NCBI RefSeq assembly: GCF_900095705.1
Contig: NZ_LT608324.1
Span: forward strand, 62,001-126,000
Source of the DNA: Fusobacterium massiliense
Lineage (GTDB): Bacteria > Fusobacteriota > Fusobacteriia > Fusobacteriales > Fusobacteriaceae
DNA length: 64,000 nucleotides
Direction: 5' to 3'
A program made the translations under genes and the position numbers. The notes under the pieces are model-generated. The model saw only the letters and a list, made by a program, of their open reading frames with translations. It did not search any database and was not told where the DNA came from. Positions 17,294 through 25,418 of the stretch are shown here, one piece after another; the first letter of the stretch is position 1; each line of letters starts with the position of its first letter.

Positions 17294-18649
17294 ATGGACA
17301 ATTTAAATGAGGATAGAATAAAAAATATAGAGATACTTACTGTAACTCTTTCTATAATAATTTTATTCTTTTTCGCTTCATATATTATAGGTGAAAGAGA
17401 AAATGTGTTTTTAGGTCTATTTAATATAATAACATCTCCAGCAATATTAATAACAGATTTTATTCAAGTTGGAGGAATAGGGGCAGCTTTTTTAAATGCT
17501 CTCTTAATTTTTCTTTTTAATTATTTTTTAATAAAAATTTTTAAAGTAAAAATTACAGGTATGGTTATTGCCATGTTTTTCACTGTTTTTGGATTTTCTT
17601 TCTTTGGAAAAAATATCTTAAATATTTTGCCTTTTTATTTAGGTGGAATTTTATATAGTATTTATACTTCAACAGAGTTTTCAGAAAATATAGTTCCTGT
17701 AGCTTTTTCAAGTGCTCTAGCTCCCTTTGTAAGTAGTGTTGCTTTCTATGGAGAAGTTACTTATGAAACTTCTTATATTAATGCAGTCTTAATAGGAGTA
17801 TTGATAGGATTTATAGTCGTTCCTCTAGCAAAAAGTTTATACGATTTTCACGAAGGTTATGATTTATATAATCTAGGATTTACTGCTGGAATTTTAGGTT
17901 CTGTTATAATTGGAGTTTTAAAAATGTATCATTTTGAAATTATTCCTCAGTATGTTGTATCCACTGAATACGATGAACCATTAAAAATAATATGTTCACT
18001 TACTTTTCTATCTTTAATTATCATAGGTTTTTTTATAAATAACAGTTCATTTTCCGGCTTCTTTAATTTATTAAAAGATGATGGATATAAATCAGATTTT
18101 ACTAAAAAATATGGTTACGGACTAACATTTATAAATATGGGATTAATGGGACTTACTGGAATGCTTTATGTTATTTTCACAAAGCAAACTTTTAATGGCC
18201 CTATACTTGCCGGATTATTTACAGTTGTTGGTTTCTCTGCTTATGGAAAAACTTGGTTTAATACTATTCCCATTTTAGTTGGAGTTACTCTTGCTAGTTT
18301 GGGTTCTAAGGGAACAGACTTTACAATAGCATTATCAGGACTCTTTGGTACATCTCTAGCTCCTATTTCCGGTACTTTTGGACCAGTTGCTGGAATTATA
18401 GCTGGTTGGCTTCATTTAGCCGTAGTTCAAAATGTTGGCTTAGTACATGGTGGACTTAATCTTTATAACAATGGTTTTTCTGCGGGTATAGTAGCTGGAT
18501 TCTTATTACCAATTTTTAATATGATTACAGACAATAAAAATTTAAGAAAGATAAATACTCAAAAAAGACATATGAAATTTTTAAAAGCTGTTCAAAACAC
18601 TATCGAGAAAAAACTCGAAGAAGAACAAAAGAAAGAGGAGGAAATATAA
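17294..18649 (+). CDS. DUF1576 multi-pass membrane protein
   Basis: The 451 residues contain about ten to twelve hydrophobic segments between 15 and 420. Two internally similar halves each hold a glycine-rich stretch, such as DLYNLGFTAGILGSVIIG and NLYNNGFSAGIVAGFLLP, which is the DUF1576 pattern. The duplicated N-[GL]-F-[TS]-A-G-I signature suggests a transporter or channel fold with inverted or direct repeats, but no substrate is known. A charged coiled tail rich in Glu/Lys ends the protein. AGAGGTGAG lies just before the ATG. The Nudix gene starts 1 base after the stop, so the two are co-expressed. Confidence 0.83.
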   Translation: MDNLNEDRIKNIEILTVTLSIIILFFFASYIIGERENVFLGLFNIITSPAILITDFIQVGGIGAAFLNALLIFLFNYFLIKIFKVKITGMVIAMFFTVFGFSFFGKNILNILPFYLGGILYSIYTSTEFSENIVPVAFSSALAPFVSSVAFYGEVTYETSYINAVLIGVLIGFIVVPLAKSLYDFHEGYDLYNLGFTAGILGSVIIGVLKMYHFEIIPQYVVSTEYDEPLKIICSLTFLSLIIIGFFINNSSFSGFFNLLKDDGYKSDFTKKYGYGLTFINMGLMGLTGMLYVIFTKQTFNGPILAGLFTVVGFSAYGKTWFNTIPILVGVTLASLGSKGTDFTIALSGLFGTSLAPISGTFGPVAGIIAGWLHLAVVQNVGLVHGGLNLYNNGFSAGIVAGFLLPIFNMITDNKNLRKINTQKRHMKFLKAVQNTIEKKLEEEQKKEEEI

Positions 18650-18650
18650 A

Positions 18651-19175
18651 ATGAAAGTACTTGATATAAAAGAATTAAACTTTTTAAAAGTAGGTGTAGA
18701 TATAGACCCGTTAACAAATCATAAATTAGAATATTTAGAAAAACAAAATGCAATCTCTGCTCTTCTTTTAAATCATTCTGAAACTAAAATATTATTAGTT
18801 AATCAGTATAGAGCAGGTGTGCACAATTTTATCTATGAAGTTCCAGCTGGAATTATCGAAGTAGGGGAAAGTCCTCTTTCTACACTTGAAAGAGAAATTA
18901 GAGAAGAAACTGGATATTCTAAAGAAGATTATGATATTATTTATGATTCAAAAACTGGTTTTTTAGTTTCTCCAGGATATACTTCTGAAAAAATCTATAC
19001 TTATATAATTAAACTTAAATCTGATGACATATTACCAAAAGAATTAATATTAGATGAAACAGAAGCTTTAGAGACAAGATGGTTTCCTATTGAAGATGTA
19101 CCTAAACTTACTCTTGATATGAAAACTATATTTTCTTTAAATCTTTATAAAATAATGAACAAACTCTCTCGATAG
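18651..19175 (+). CDS. Nudix hydrolase, ADP-ribose pyrophosphatase type
   Basis: It probably cleaves ADP-ribose or a related nucleoside diphosphate. The 174 residues have an exact Nudix box starting at Gly67 (GIIEVGE) and ending REIREETG at 81-88. The flanking layout (NQYRAG before the box and SPGYTSEK after it) is typical of the NudF/ADPRase group. GAGGAGG lies 10 bases before the start. The last four codons and the stop (ctc tct cga tag) fall inside a dispersed repeat copy, so the C-terminus has been shaped by that element. Confidence 0.9.
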   Translation: MKVLDIKELNFLKVGVDIDPLTNHKLEYLEKQNAISALLLNHSETKILLVNQYRAGVHNFIYEVPAGIIEVGESPLSTLEREIREETGYSKEDYDIIYDSKTGFLVSPGYTSEKIYTYIIKLKSDDILPKELILDETEALETRWFPIEDVPKLTLDMKTIFSLNLYKIMNKLSR

Positions 19176-19246
19176 CCGTATGAGTTCTACGAACTCATAC
19201 GGCTGTCAAGAGACCAATTTTTATATTAAATTTATACTTTCCTATA
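19164..19246 (+). repeat. Dispersed palindromic repeat, copy 5 (short, near-perfect hairpin)
   Basis: The left arm CTCTCGATAGCCGTATGAGTT is followed by CTACG and the near-exact inverse AACTCATACGGCTGTCAAGAG, then the usual tail ending CCTATAA. The inner part of the common repeat is missing and both arms derive from the left arm. It includes the stop of the Nudix gene and ends 4 bases before the stop of the TPR gene, so it probably terminates both converging transcripts. Confidence 0.9.
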
Positions 19247-19249
19247 AAA

Positions 19250-21547
19250 TTAAGAAAATCTAGTTAAGGAAAGTATGCCCTTTTCTATTTTATTTATTTC
19301 TTCTTGCATATCATCATTTAAAGTTCCTTGTTCTTCTATTGATTCTCTAGCAAATTTTAAATATTCTTCAGCTTTCTCTTTATCTCCAATACCAATATAA
19401 CAGAATGCTAATTCTAAATCTTCTCCATCTACTACATCTTCTTCATCCAGTGATATTTGTCTTGATTCTAAAAGAATTTCAATAGCTTCTTCATATCTTT
19501 CTAGTCTTCTTAGACATATTCCAATATAATATAAATACCAACCGTCTTTATTTAAAGAATTAGCTTTTCTAAATGATTCTAATGCTTCTTCATATTTTTC
19601 TAAATCTAGTAAAAGTTCTCCTCTCATTCCATAAATCCAAGCATCATTTCTTCCAAGCTCAATTGCTCTCTCAAAATGTTCCAAGGCTTCTTCTGGATTA
19701 GGTTCTTCAAGTGTTCCATAAAGCCAACCTATTTCAGAATTTACAAAAATTTTTTGTTCTGTATCGTCATCTTCAATCATAGTTAAAGATTTTTGTAACC
19801 TTTCAATTCCTTCTTCTGTCTTACCACTTCTACCTAGATTTAATCCTATTTCTGTATTAAGCCATTCATCAGCTCTACCAAGTTTTTCAGCCTTTAATAA
19901 AAATTCAATAGCATCTTCATAGTTTTCCATTGCATCATAAAGCCAACCAAGTTCTGTCAATGTGAATGAATCCTCACTATCCATTTCATAGGCAACTAAA
20001 TAATTTTCAATGGCTTTTTCATATTCTTCTAATTCAGCATAACACATTCCTATTTCAACATTTATCCAAGCATCATTTCTTCCTAATTCTTTAGCTTTTT
20101 TATGATATTCAAGTGCTTTTTCATAATTACCTAATTGACGATGACAACAACCAAGGTGACTATTAATATAGGCCTCTTCCTTATTTTCATCATCTAAATT
20201 TAAAGCATCTTCATATTTTTTTATAGCTTCTTTATATTTTCTTAGTTTTTCTAGACAATAACCATATTCTTCATTTATCCAAGCATCATTTCTACCAAGT
20301 CTTACTGCTCTCTTAATATATTTTAAACTTTCTTCATATTTATCTAGAGCATCGTAGCACCAAGCTATATCTGATAAAAGATAAATATCATTTTTATCAA
20401 GTTTTTCAGCTTTTAAATAGAATTCTAATGCCTTTTCTTTATCATCTTTCTCCTTATAACAATGCCCTATCTCAATAAGTAGCCAAGCATCATTTCTACC
20501 CCATTTTTTAGCTTGTGAAAATGCTTCAATAGCTTCATCATAGTTTGCTAAATGTCTTTTACACCACCCAAGTTGACTATAAATATATGCAGTGTCCTTA
20601 TCTTCTGATTCTGCCTCTAATGCACGATTAATTTTTACTATTGCTTCTTCAAACCTTTTTAGTTTAGATAAACAATAACCATATTCTGTATTTATCCAAG
20701 CATCATTTTCCCCTAGTTCTTCAAGTCTTTCTAAATACTTTAATGCTTTTTCAAATTCGCCCAAAGAGTTATATAACCAAGCTAAATCTGACATTATAAA
20801 AATATCATCTTCTTTTAATTCAAGAACTTTTAAATAGTATTCTATTGCTTCTTCCTTTTTATCCATATTTTTATAACACATACCTATTCTTATAAAAATC
20901 CAAGCATCAGCTCTACCTAATTCTATGGCTTTAAAGTAACTTTCTAAGGCTTCTTCTTGTCTTCCTTGTTCTGCTAAACAGTATCCTAACTCAGAGTATA
21001 ACCACTCACCATTTTGACTCTTATTTATCATATTTTTTAAAAGTTCTTCTGCCTCTGTATAATGCCCATATCTATCATATAACCAAGCTAAAGTTGAATC
21101 TACATTAGTTTCTCCTTCATCATCTCTAACATATTTTTTAGCTTCAAGTGCATATTCCATGGCTTTCTCATGATTTCCATTTTCATCTTCAACTCTTGAT
21201 AAAGATATATATGTTTCTATCAATAGAGTACAAGTAAAATCGTCCTCTGGATTTAACTTATTGGCTTTTAACAAATATTTTTCTGCATTTTTAAAATCAT
21301 CTAAAAAATAGTATGAATAAGCTATTCTACAATTCCAACGAGGATTATTAGCTTCTTCAAACTCTATTCCCTTTAATACTTCTAGAGCTTTTTCATATTG
21401 TTGAGTATTATTGTAGGCTCTACCTAGCTCACTTATTAATTCTGCATTTAATTGCTCAACTGGTAAGGCTTCTATCATATCAATTATTTCTTCATGTTTA
21501 TCTAAATCATACAAACTTTCTATTTTTTGTAATATTTCTTCTTTCAA
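19250..21547 (-). CDS. TPR-repeat protein with GRNDAW super-repeat
   Basis: The 765-residue protein is built entirely of tetratricopeptide repeats with no signal peptide, so it is probably cytoplasmic. The motif GRNDAWI (or GRADAWI, GENDAWI) returns about every 68-70 residues and alternates with a unit containing (L/I)SDLAWLY-type sequence; the true unit is therefore a double TPR. The protein is strongly acidic. The start is a TTG at 21547 with AGAGGTG five bases before it; the next Met is about 23 residues in. It is likely a protein-interaction scaffold with unknown partners. A decayed fragment of a related gene lies directly upstream. Confidence 0.85.
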   Translation of the reverse strand: MKEEILQKIESLYDLDKHEEIIDMIEALPVEQLNAELISELGRAYNNTQQYEKALEVLKGIEFEEANNPRWNCRIAYSYYFLDDFKNAEKYLLKANKLNPEDDFTCTLLIETYISLSRVEDENGNHEKAMEYALEAKKYVRDDEGETNVDSTLAWLYDRYGHYTEAEELLKNMINKSQNGEWLYSELGYCLAEQGRQEEALESYFKAIELGRADAWIFIRIGMCYKNMDKKEEAIEYYLKVLELKEDDIFIMSDLAWLYNSLGEFEKALKYLERLEELGENDAWINTEYGYCLSKLKRFEEAIVKINRALEAESEDKDTAYIYSQLGWCKRHLANYDEAIEAFSQAKKWGRNDAWLLIEIGHCYKEKDDKEKALEFYLKAEKLDKNDIYLLSDIAWCYDALDKYEESLKYIKRAVRLGRNDAWINEEYGYCLEKLRKYKEAIKKYEDALNLDDENKEEAYINSHLGCCHRQLGNYEKALEYHKKAKELGRNDAWINVEIGMCYAELEEYEKAIENYLVAYEMDSEDSFTLTELGWLYDAMENYEDAIEFLLKAEKLGRADEWLNTEIGLNLGRSGKTEEGIERLQKSLTMIEDDDTEQKIFVNSEIGWLYGTLEEPNPEEALEHFERAIELGRNDAWIYGMRGELLLDLEKYEEALESFRKANSLNKDGWYLYYIGICLRRLERYEEAIEILLESRQISLDEEDVVDGEDLELAFCYIGIGDKEKAEEYLKFARESIEEQGTLNDDMQEEINKIEKGILSLTRFS

Positions 21548-21550
21548 TTT

Positions 21551-21760
21551 TCACCTCTTATTTTAATGCTTTTTCAGCTTTATCATAATATTGGAACACA
21601 TTCATATAAGTTTATCCTAATGATGCCTAAATAACATCATTTTTATTATTAGCTTTTACTTCATCTTAAAAATATTTTAAAGCTCCTTCTTTTCCTTTAG
21701 TTCTCCAAATATGCACATATATCCAGTTGTCATTTCATTTTAAATCCTTTGCTATAAAAT
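21551..21760 (-). pseudogene. Decayed TPR gene remnant
   Basis: Read on the minus strand in one frame, this stretch encodes NDNWIYVHIWRTKGKEGALK, YF, stop, DEVKANNKNDVI, stop, ASLG, stop, TYMNVFQYYDKAEKALK, stop. These pieces match the DAWI...YxxAxxxL TPR pattern of the intact neighbour, but the frame is broken by several stops and it has no start codon. It is most likely the end of an old tandem copy of the TPR gene downstream of it. Confidence 0.7.
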
Positions 21761-22642
21761 ATCCAAATACGAAAAAATTTTCCCCTTATTTTTCCATGCA
21801 ACAATTTTTTCTAAATTTACATTTTTTGTTGACTGCATTATACTCTTCTTTATATCTGGGTTAGTTTTTACAAGTAAATCTAGCAACTCTTTTGTTTCTC
21901 TTCTTTTACTAGATGTTTTCCCCGCAGCAACAGTACAACCACAATTCATTGGAGAAATTCCATTATATTTTATCCAATTTTTTATAGATTTTTCTTCTAC
22001 ATAGTAAAGTGGTCTTATTAATTCCATTTCAAAATTATCTGCTTTTAGTTTAGGCAACATAGTTTCAATCTTCGCCATATAAAACATACTCATAAGTGTA
22101 GTTTCAACAACATCATCAAAATGATGACCTAAAGCTAATTTATTACAACCTAAAGAAGCCGCTTTTGTATACAAACTTCCTCTTCTCATCTTAGCACACA
22201 TATAACAAGGATATTCTTTTGCTATTTTTTCTGCAATTTGAAAAACATTATCTTGATAAATTTCTCCTGGTATTCCTAAATTCTTTAGATTAGTTTCTAA
22301 TTTTTTTAAATTTTCACCATTAAAACCAGGGTTCATCGAAATAAAAACTACCTCAAATTTTGTTTTACTTGCTCTTTTTAATTCTTGAAATAATTTTGCT
22401 AGGAGTAAACTGTCTTTCCCACCAGAAATAGCAACAGCAACTTTGTCTCCATCATTAATCATAGAAAATTCTTTTAATGCATGAATAAAAGGACTCCATA
22501 ATTCTGAACGAAATTTTTTTTGTATACTTTTTTCTATTTCAACAATTGGTTTTAATGGGACTTCTGGAATTATAGCCTCACATACAATTTTCCCAATACT
22601 ATTTGACATATCTATTAAATTTTCTTTGCTAGTGTTTCCCAT
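21752..22642 (-). CDS. TtcA-like tRNA sulfurtransferase family protein
   Basis: It is an adenine-nucleotide alpha-hydrolase of the TtcA/TilS fold, probably thiolating a tRNA base. The 296 residues contain the PP-loop VAISGGKDSLLLAKLF near residue 68, the CxxC pair in YPCYMCAKMRRGSLY, LGHHFDDVVETTLMSMFYM, and a late Cys pair in MNCGCTVA. These fit the iron-sulfur cysteines of TtcA-type enzymes, though the length and N-terminus differ enough that the exact substrate is uncertain. The ATG at 22642 has no adjacent ribosome site; AAGGAGG lies 41 bases upstream beyond a hairpin. Confidence 0.82.
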   Translation of the reverse strand: MGNTSKENLIDMSNSIGKIVCEAIIPEVPLKPIVEIEKSIQKKFRSELWSPFIHALKEFSMINDGDKVAVAISGGKDSLLLAKLFQELKRASKTKFEVVFISMNPGFNGENLKKLETNLKNLGIPGEIYQDNVFQIAEKIAKEYPCYMCAKMRRGSLYTKAASLGCNKLALGHHFDDVVETTLMSMFYMAKIETMLPKLKADNFEMELIRPLYYVEEKSIKNWIKYNGISPMNCGCTVAAGKTSSKRRETKELLDLLVKTNPDIKKSIMQSTKNVNLEKIVAWKNKGKIFSYLDIL

Positions 22643-22690
22643 ATTTAATCAAAAAAGTTATTTTATTTTCAATAACTTTCTATCCTCCTT
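22643..22690 (-). promoter_or_regulatory. Ribosome site separated from the TtcA-like start by a hairpin
   Basis: On the minus strand AAGGAGG (22690-22684) is followed by AAAGTTATT, an 8-base loop and AATAACTTT (22679-22654), then 11 bases and the ATG. Folding the 9-bp stem would leave about 15 unpaired bases between ribosome site and start. There is an in-frame TGA upstream of the ATG, so no earlier start is possible. Confidence 0.55.
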
Positions 22691-22714
22691 AAAAATTGTT
22701 TCCTTATAAATAAA

Positions 22715-22823
22715 GTCTCTTGACAGCCGTATGAGTTCTACAAACTCAATGAACACAGGCTCTTCGAACTAATACGGACGTCAGAAACTAATTTTCATTT
22801 TTTAATTTTATACTTTCCTATAG
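22715..22823 (+). repeat. Dispersed palindromic repeat, copy 6
   Basis: Core 22715-22788; tail to CCTATAG at 22823. It is the first of two copies in tandem. The gap 22691-22953 contains nothing else recognisable. Confidence 0.93.
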
Positions 22824-22832
22824 ATTAAAAAA

Positions 22833-22941
22833 GTCTCTTAACAGCCGTATAAGTTCTACAAGCTCAATAAATACATGTTCTTCGAATTAATACGGATATC
22901 AGAGACTAATTTTTGTTATTTTATTTTATACTTTCCTATAG
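22833..22941 (+). repeat. Dispersed palindromic repeat, copy 7 (tandem with copy 6)
   Basis: Core 22833-22906; tail ends CCTATAG at 22941. It follows copy 6 after 9 bases in the same orientation and is more diverged (for example AATACATGTTC for AACACAGGCTC). Confidence 0.92.
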
Positions 22942-22953
22942 AATAAAAATTTT

Positions 22954-23778
22954 TTATAAATATTTTTCAGTATAATTTTTTTTGAATACAGCTATATCTT
23001 CATCATCTTTTTCAATTGCTAATTTTAAATGATTATAGAAAATATCTATAATCCCATCAAATTCTCCTAAGCCAGTTAAGATAACATCATTCACTTTAAA
23101 TCCATTTTCTTCTAGTTCATTTTTATAATCAATAGCCATATCATTTTTTGCATGTTCTCCTGCAACAAACATAAATGGAGCTAAACGAACTCCCTCAATT
23201 CCTGCTTTTTTTAACTTTCTTATTAGTGTATCCATAAGAGGATAAGCTTTTGTGCAAACAACAAAAACATTTTCATGACCATGGTCATCAAAAATATATT
23301 CTATCATACTATAACTAGTTGCTAGTGGAGAATCTGTTCCATGACAAACAAAAACAAGAGCTTCTTTTTTATTCTTTGGTACATATACCTCTTCTAAAGC
23401 TTCCACACATTTCTTATAATCGTCAATATAATACAATAAAGGTTTTCCTATTTTTATACTTTTAAATTTATCCGAATATTTATTTAATTCATTTAATAAA
23501 TTTTCATATTCAACACCCGGAATAATATTTGAAGTTTGAACAATTATTTCATCATAACCCTTTTCTATTATTTCCTCAATAGCTTTTAGTGGAGTGGGAA
23601 CTATTACTCCTCTATCTTTTAGTTTTTTTAATACAATTCTTGAAGTATAAGCAGTAAACAAATCGTAATCTTTAAATTCCTCTGCAAATTTTTTATTCAT
23701 TTTATCTATAGTTAATTTTCTTGTATCATCATGAGTTGTCCCAAAATGAACTATAAACAATGCTTTTTTATTAGACAT
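22954..23778 (-). CDS. cbiK: Sirohydrochlorin cobaltochelatase
   Basis: It inserts cobalt into sirohydrochlorin in the anaerobic (early cobalt) route to cobalamin. The 274 residues match the CbiK family: ALFIVHFGTTHDDTRKLTID at the N-terminus, VQTSNIIPGVEYE, FVCHGTDSPLATSYS near 145 and FVAGEHAKNDMAIDYKNE near 205. The two histidines (HGT and EHAKND) are the likely metal ligands. No signal peptide is visible, so it is cytoplasmic. It stands alone here with its own promoter. Its presence fits with the B12-dependent ethanolamine pathway later in the window. Confidence 0.9.
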   Translation of the reverse strand: MSNKKALFIVHFGTTHDDTRKLTIDKMNKKFAEEFKDYDLFTAYTSRIVLKKLKDRGVIVPTPLKAIEEIIEKGYDEIIVQTSNIIPGVEYENLLNELNKYSDKFKSIKIGKPLLYYIDDYKKCVEALEEVYVPKNKKEALVFVCHGTDSPLATSYSMIEYIFDDHGHENVFVVCTKAYPLMDTLIRKLKKAGIEGVRLAPFMFVAGEHAKNDMAIDYKNELEENGFKVNDVILTGLGEFDGIIDIFYNHLKLAIEKDDEDIAVFKKNYTEKYL

Positions 23779-23822
23779 AATTCCTCCTAAATTATTTTGT
23801 TTAGCAAAATATATTTATATGT

Positions 23823-23851
23823 ATTATATATTATTTAAAGGCACTTAGCAA
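23823..23851 (-). promoter_or_regulatory. Promoter of cbiK
   Basis: On the minus strand TTGCTA (23851-23846), 17 bases, then TATAAT (23828-23823), about 45 bases before the ATG. No cobalamin riboswitch is visible in the short leader. Confidence 0.6.
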
Positions 23852-23857
23852 GAATTA

Positions 23858-25249
23858 TTATTTTTTACTTTTTATACTCATATAAGTTTCTATTTCATCT
23901 GCTGTTCTTGGAAATTTTTCTCCTAAAATTCTACTTTCTCCATTTTCTTCAATTAGTATGTCTCTTTCCATTCTAATTCCACCAAAATCCATATATTTTT
24001 CAATTTCATCATAATTTAAAAATTCTTCATGTAATTTTTCTTTTTTCCATTTCTCAAAAAGTTCTGGTATAAAATAAATTCCTGGTTCAATAGTAAATAT
24101 ATTTCCAACTTCCAATTTTTTAGCAAGTCTCAATGAAGAAAGTCCAAATTGAGATGATTTTTTTTCACCATCTTCATAACCAACATTAACTTCACCAAAA
24201 TTTTCCATATCGTGAACAGTCATTCCCATCATATGCCCTAACCCATGTGGCATAAATAAAGCATGTGCTCCAACTTTAACAGCTTCCTCCACATCACCTT
24301 TCATTAGTCCTAGCTTTTTCATATTTTCTGTTAGAACTTTACAAGCCTTTAAATGCAGTTCTTTATATGTTATTCCAGCTCTACAATTATTTTTAGCTGT
24401 TTCAAACATATCATTAACAATATTATGAACAATTTTTTGTCTTTCACTAAATTTTCCACTAACAGGAAAAGTAGTCGTCATATCTCCACAATAGCCTTCA
24501 TCATTCAAGGCTCCACAATCTAATAAAACCATATCTCCATCTTTTAAAGTTTCTAAATGATTGTGATTATGTAAAATTTGCCCATTCTTTGTCAAAATAG
24601 TTTGGAATGAGTAGTAAGCATTATACTTTTTAGGCATCTTCTCAACTTCTGCAACCAATTCATATTCTTTCATTCCAGCTTTTACTTTTTCCATAGCAGT
24701 TAAGTGCATTTCAGCTGTAATATTTACTGCTTTTTCTATTTCTTCTATTTCAAATTTATCTTTAATGTTTCTTTGTTTTATAATAGCTTTTACCAAATCA
24801 AAAGATGTATAATTATCAAATTCTAATGGATTTATATCTAAAATTGAACTCAAATACATTATATTATCTGCTTTATATTGATTAGTAAATCTAATATTTT
24901 CTCTATTTTTTAAATAGCTCTTTAGCTCTTCTTTTTCAATAAATTTATCTACTCCAACTTCCTTAGCTATGTCTTTTAAATACTTTTGTTTTCCCATCCA
25001 AATTATGTCTGATATAGTATAGTCATTTCCAAAAATAATATCTACATTATTATCAATATCTATAACTCCAACAAGGCCATTATGATTAAGACCGAAGTAA
25101 TATCTGAATGTTGCATCTTGAATAAATGGATATGTATTATCCTCACAGTCTAAAGGTGAAAAATTATTTCCCATAATTACAATAAGTCCACTCTTAAAAT
25201 TTTCTTTTAATTTTTTTCTTCTATTTTCATAAAATATTTTCTCGAACAT
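23858..25249 (-). CDS. M24-family Xaa-Pro aminopeptidase
   Basis: It removes N-terminal residues preceding proline, using a dinuclear metal centre. The 463 residues contain an N-terminal aminopeptidase-P domain (1-165) and the M24 pita-bread domain. Candidate metal ligands are visible in MVLLDCGALNDEGYCGDMTTT (about 235-255), FMPHGLGHMMGMTVHD (about 330), FTIEPGIYF (about 385) and GGIRMERDILI near 430. The length is normal for the PepP/PepQ group. The ATG lacks an adjacent ribosome site; a strong GGGAGGAGG lies beyond a long hairpin. Confidence 0.9.
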   Translation of the reverse strand: MFEKIFYENRRKKLKENFKSGLIVIMGNNFSPLDCEDNTYPFIQDATFRYYFGLNHNGLVGVIDIDNNVDIIFGNDYTISDIIWMGKQKYLKDIAKEVGVDKFIEKEELKSYLKNRENIRFTNQYKADNIMYLSSILDINPLEFDNYTSFDLVKAIIKQRNIKDKFEIEEIEKAVNITAEMHLTAMEKVKAGMKEYELVAEVEKMPKKYNAYYSFQTILTKNGQILHNHNHLETLKDGDMVLLDCGALNDEGYCGDMTTTFPVSGKFSERQKIVHNIVNDMFETAKNNCRAGITYKELHLKACKVLTENMKKLGLMKGDVEEAVKVGAHALFMPHGLGHMMGMTVHDMENFGEVNVGYEDGEKKSSQFGLSSLRLAKKLEVGNIFTIEPGIYFIPELFEKWKKEKLHEEFLNYDEIEKYMDFGGIRMERDILIEENGESRILGEKFPRTADEIETYMSIKSKK

Positions 25250-25320
25250 TATAAATTTATAGGAGTTATTGTCTTCTTATTTAAAGAAATTTACAACAAC
25301 TCCTATGTCCTCCTCCCATA
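25250..25320 (-). promoter_or_regulatory. Leader hairpin between ribosome site and aminopeptidase start
   Basis: On the minus strand GGGAGGAGG (near 25310-25318) is followed by ATAGGAGTTGTTGT, an inner TTTCTT/AAGAAG pair and ACAATAACTCCTAT (25306-25259), then about 9 bases and the ATG. The 14-pair outer stem has one G-T pair. Folded, the ribosome site would sit about 11 bases from the start. Confidence 0.6.
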
Positions 25321-25330
25321 ATAGCAATTT

Positions 25331-25398
25331 ATATAGCCGTATGAGTTCTTCGAGCTCAATAAACACAGACTCTTCGAACTAATACGAATATCAGAGAC
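25331..25398 (+). repeat. Dispersed palindromic repeat, copy 8 (truncated)
   Basis: It begins at ATAGCCGTATGAGTTC, lacking the GTCTCTTGAC end, and runs to ATATCAGAGAC. The usual tail is reduced to TATTTTTCAGTATTCTATTG. It lies between the aminopeptidase leader and the end of the ABC transporter operon. Confidence 0.85.
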
Positions 25399-25418
25399 TA
25401 TTTTTCAGTATTCTATTG

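Noticed and set aside
22954-23857. Possible cobalamin riboswitch before cbiK
   Set aside because: The leader is too short and the conserved B12-box sequence is not present.
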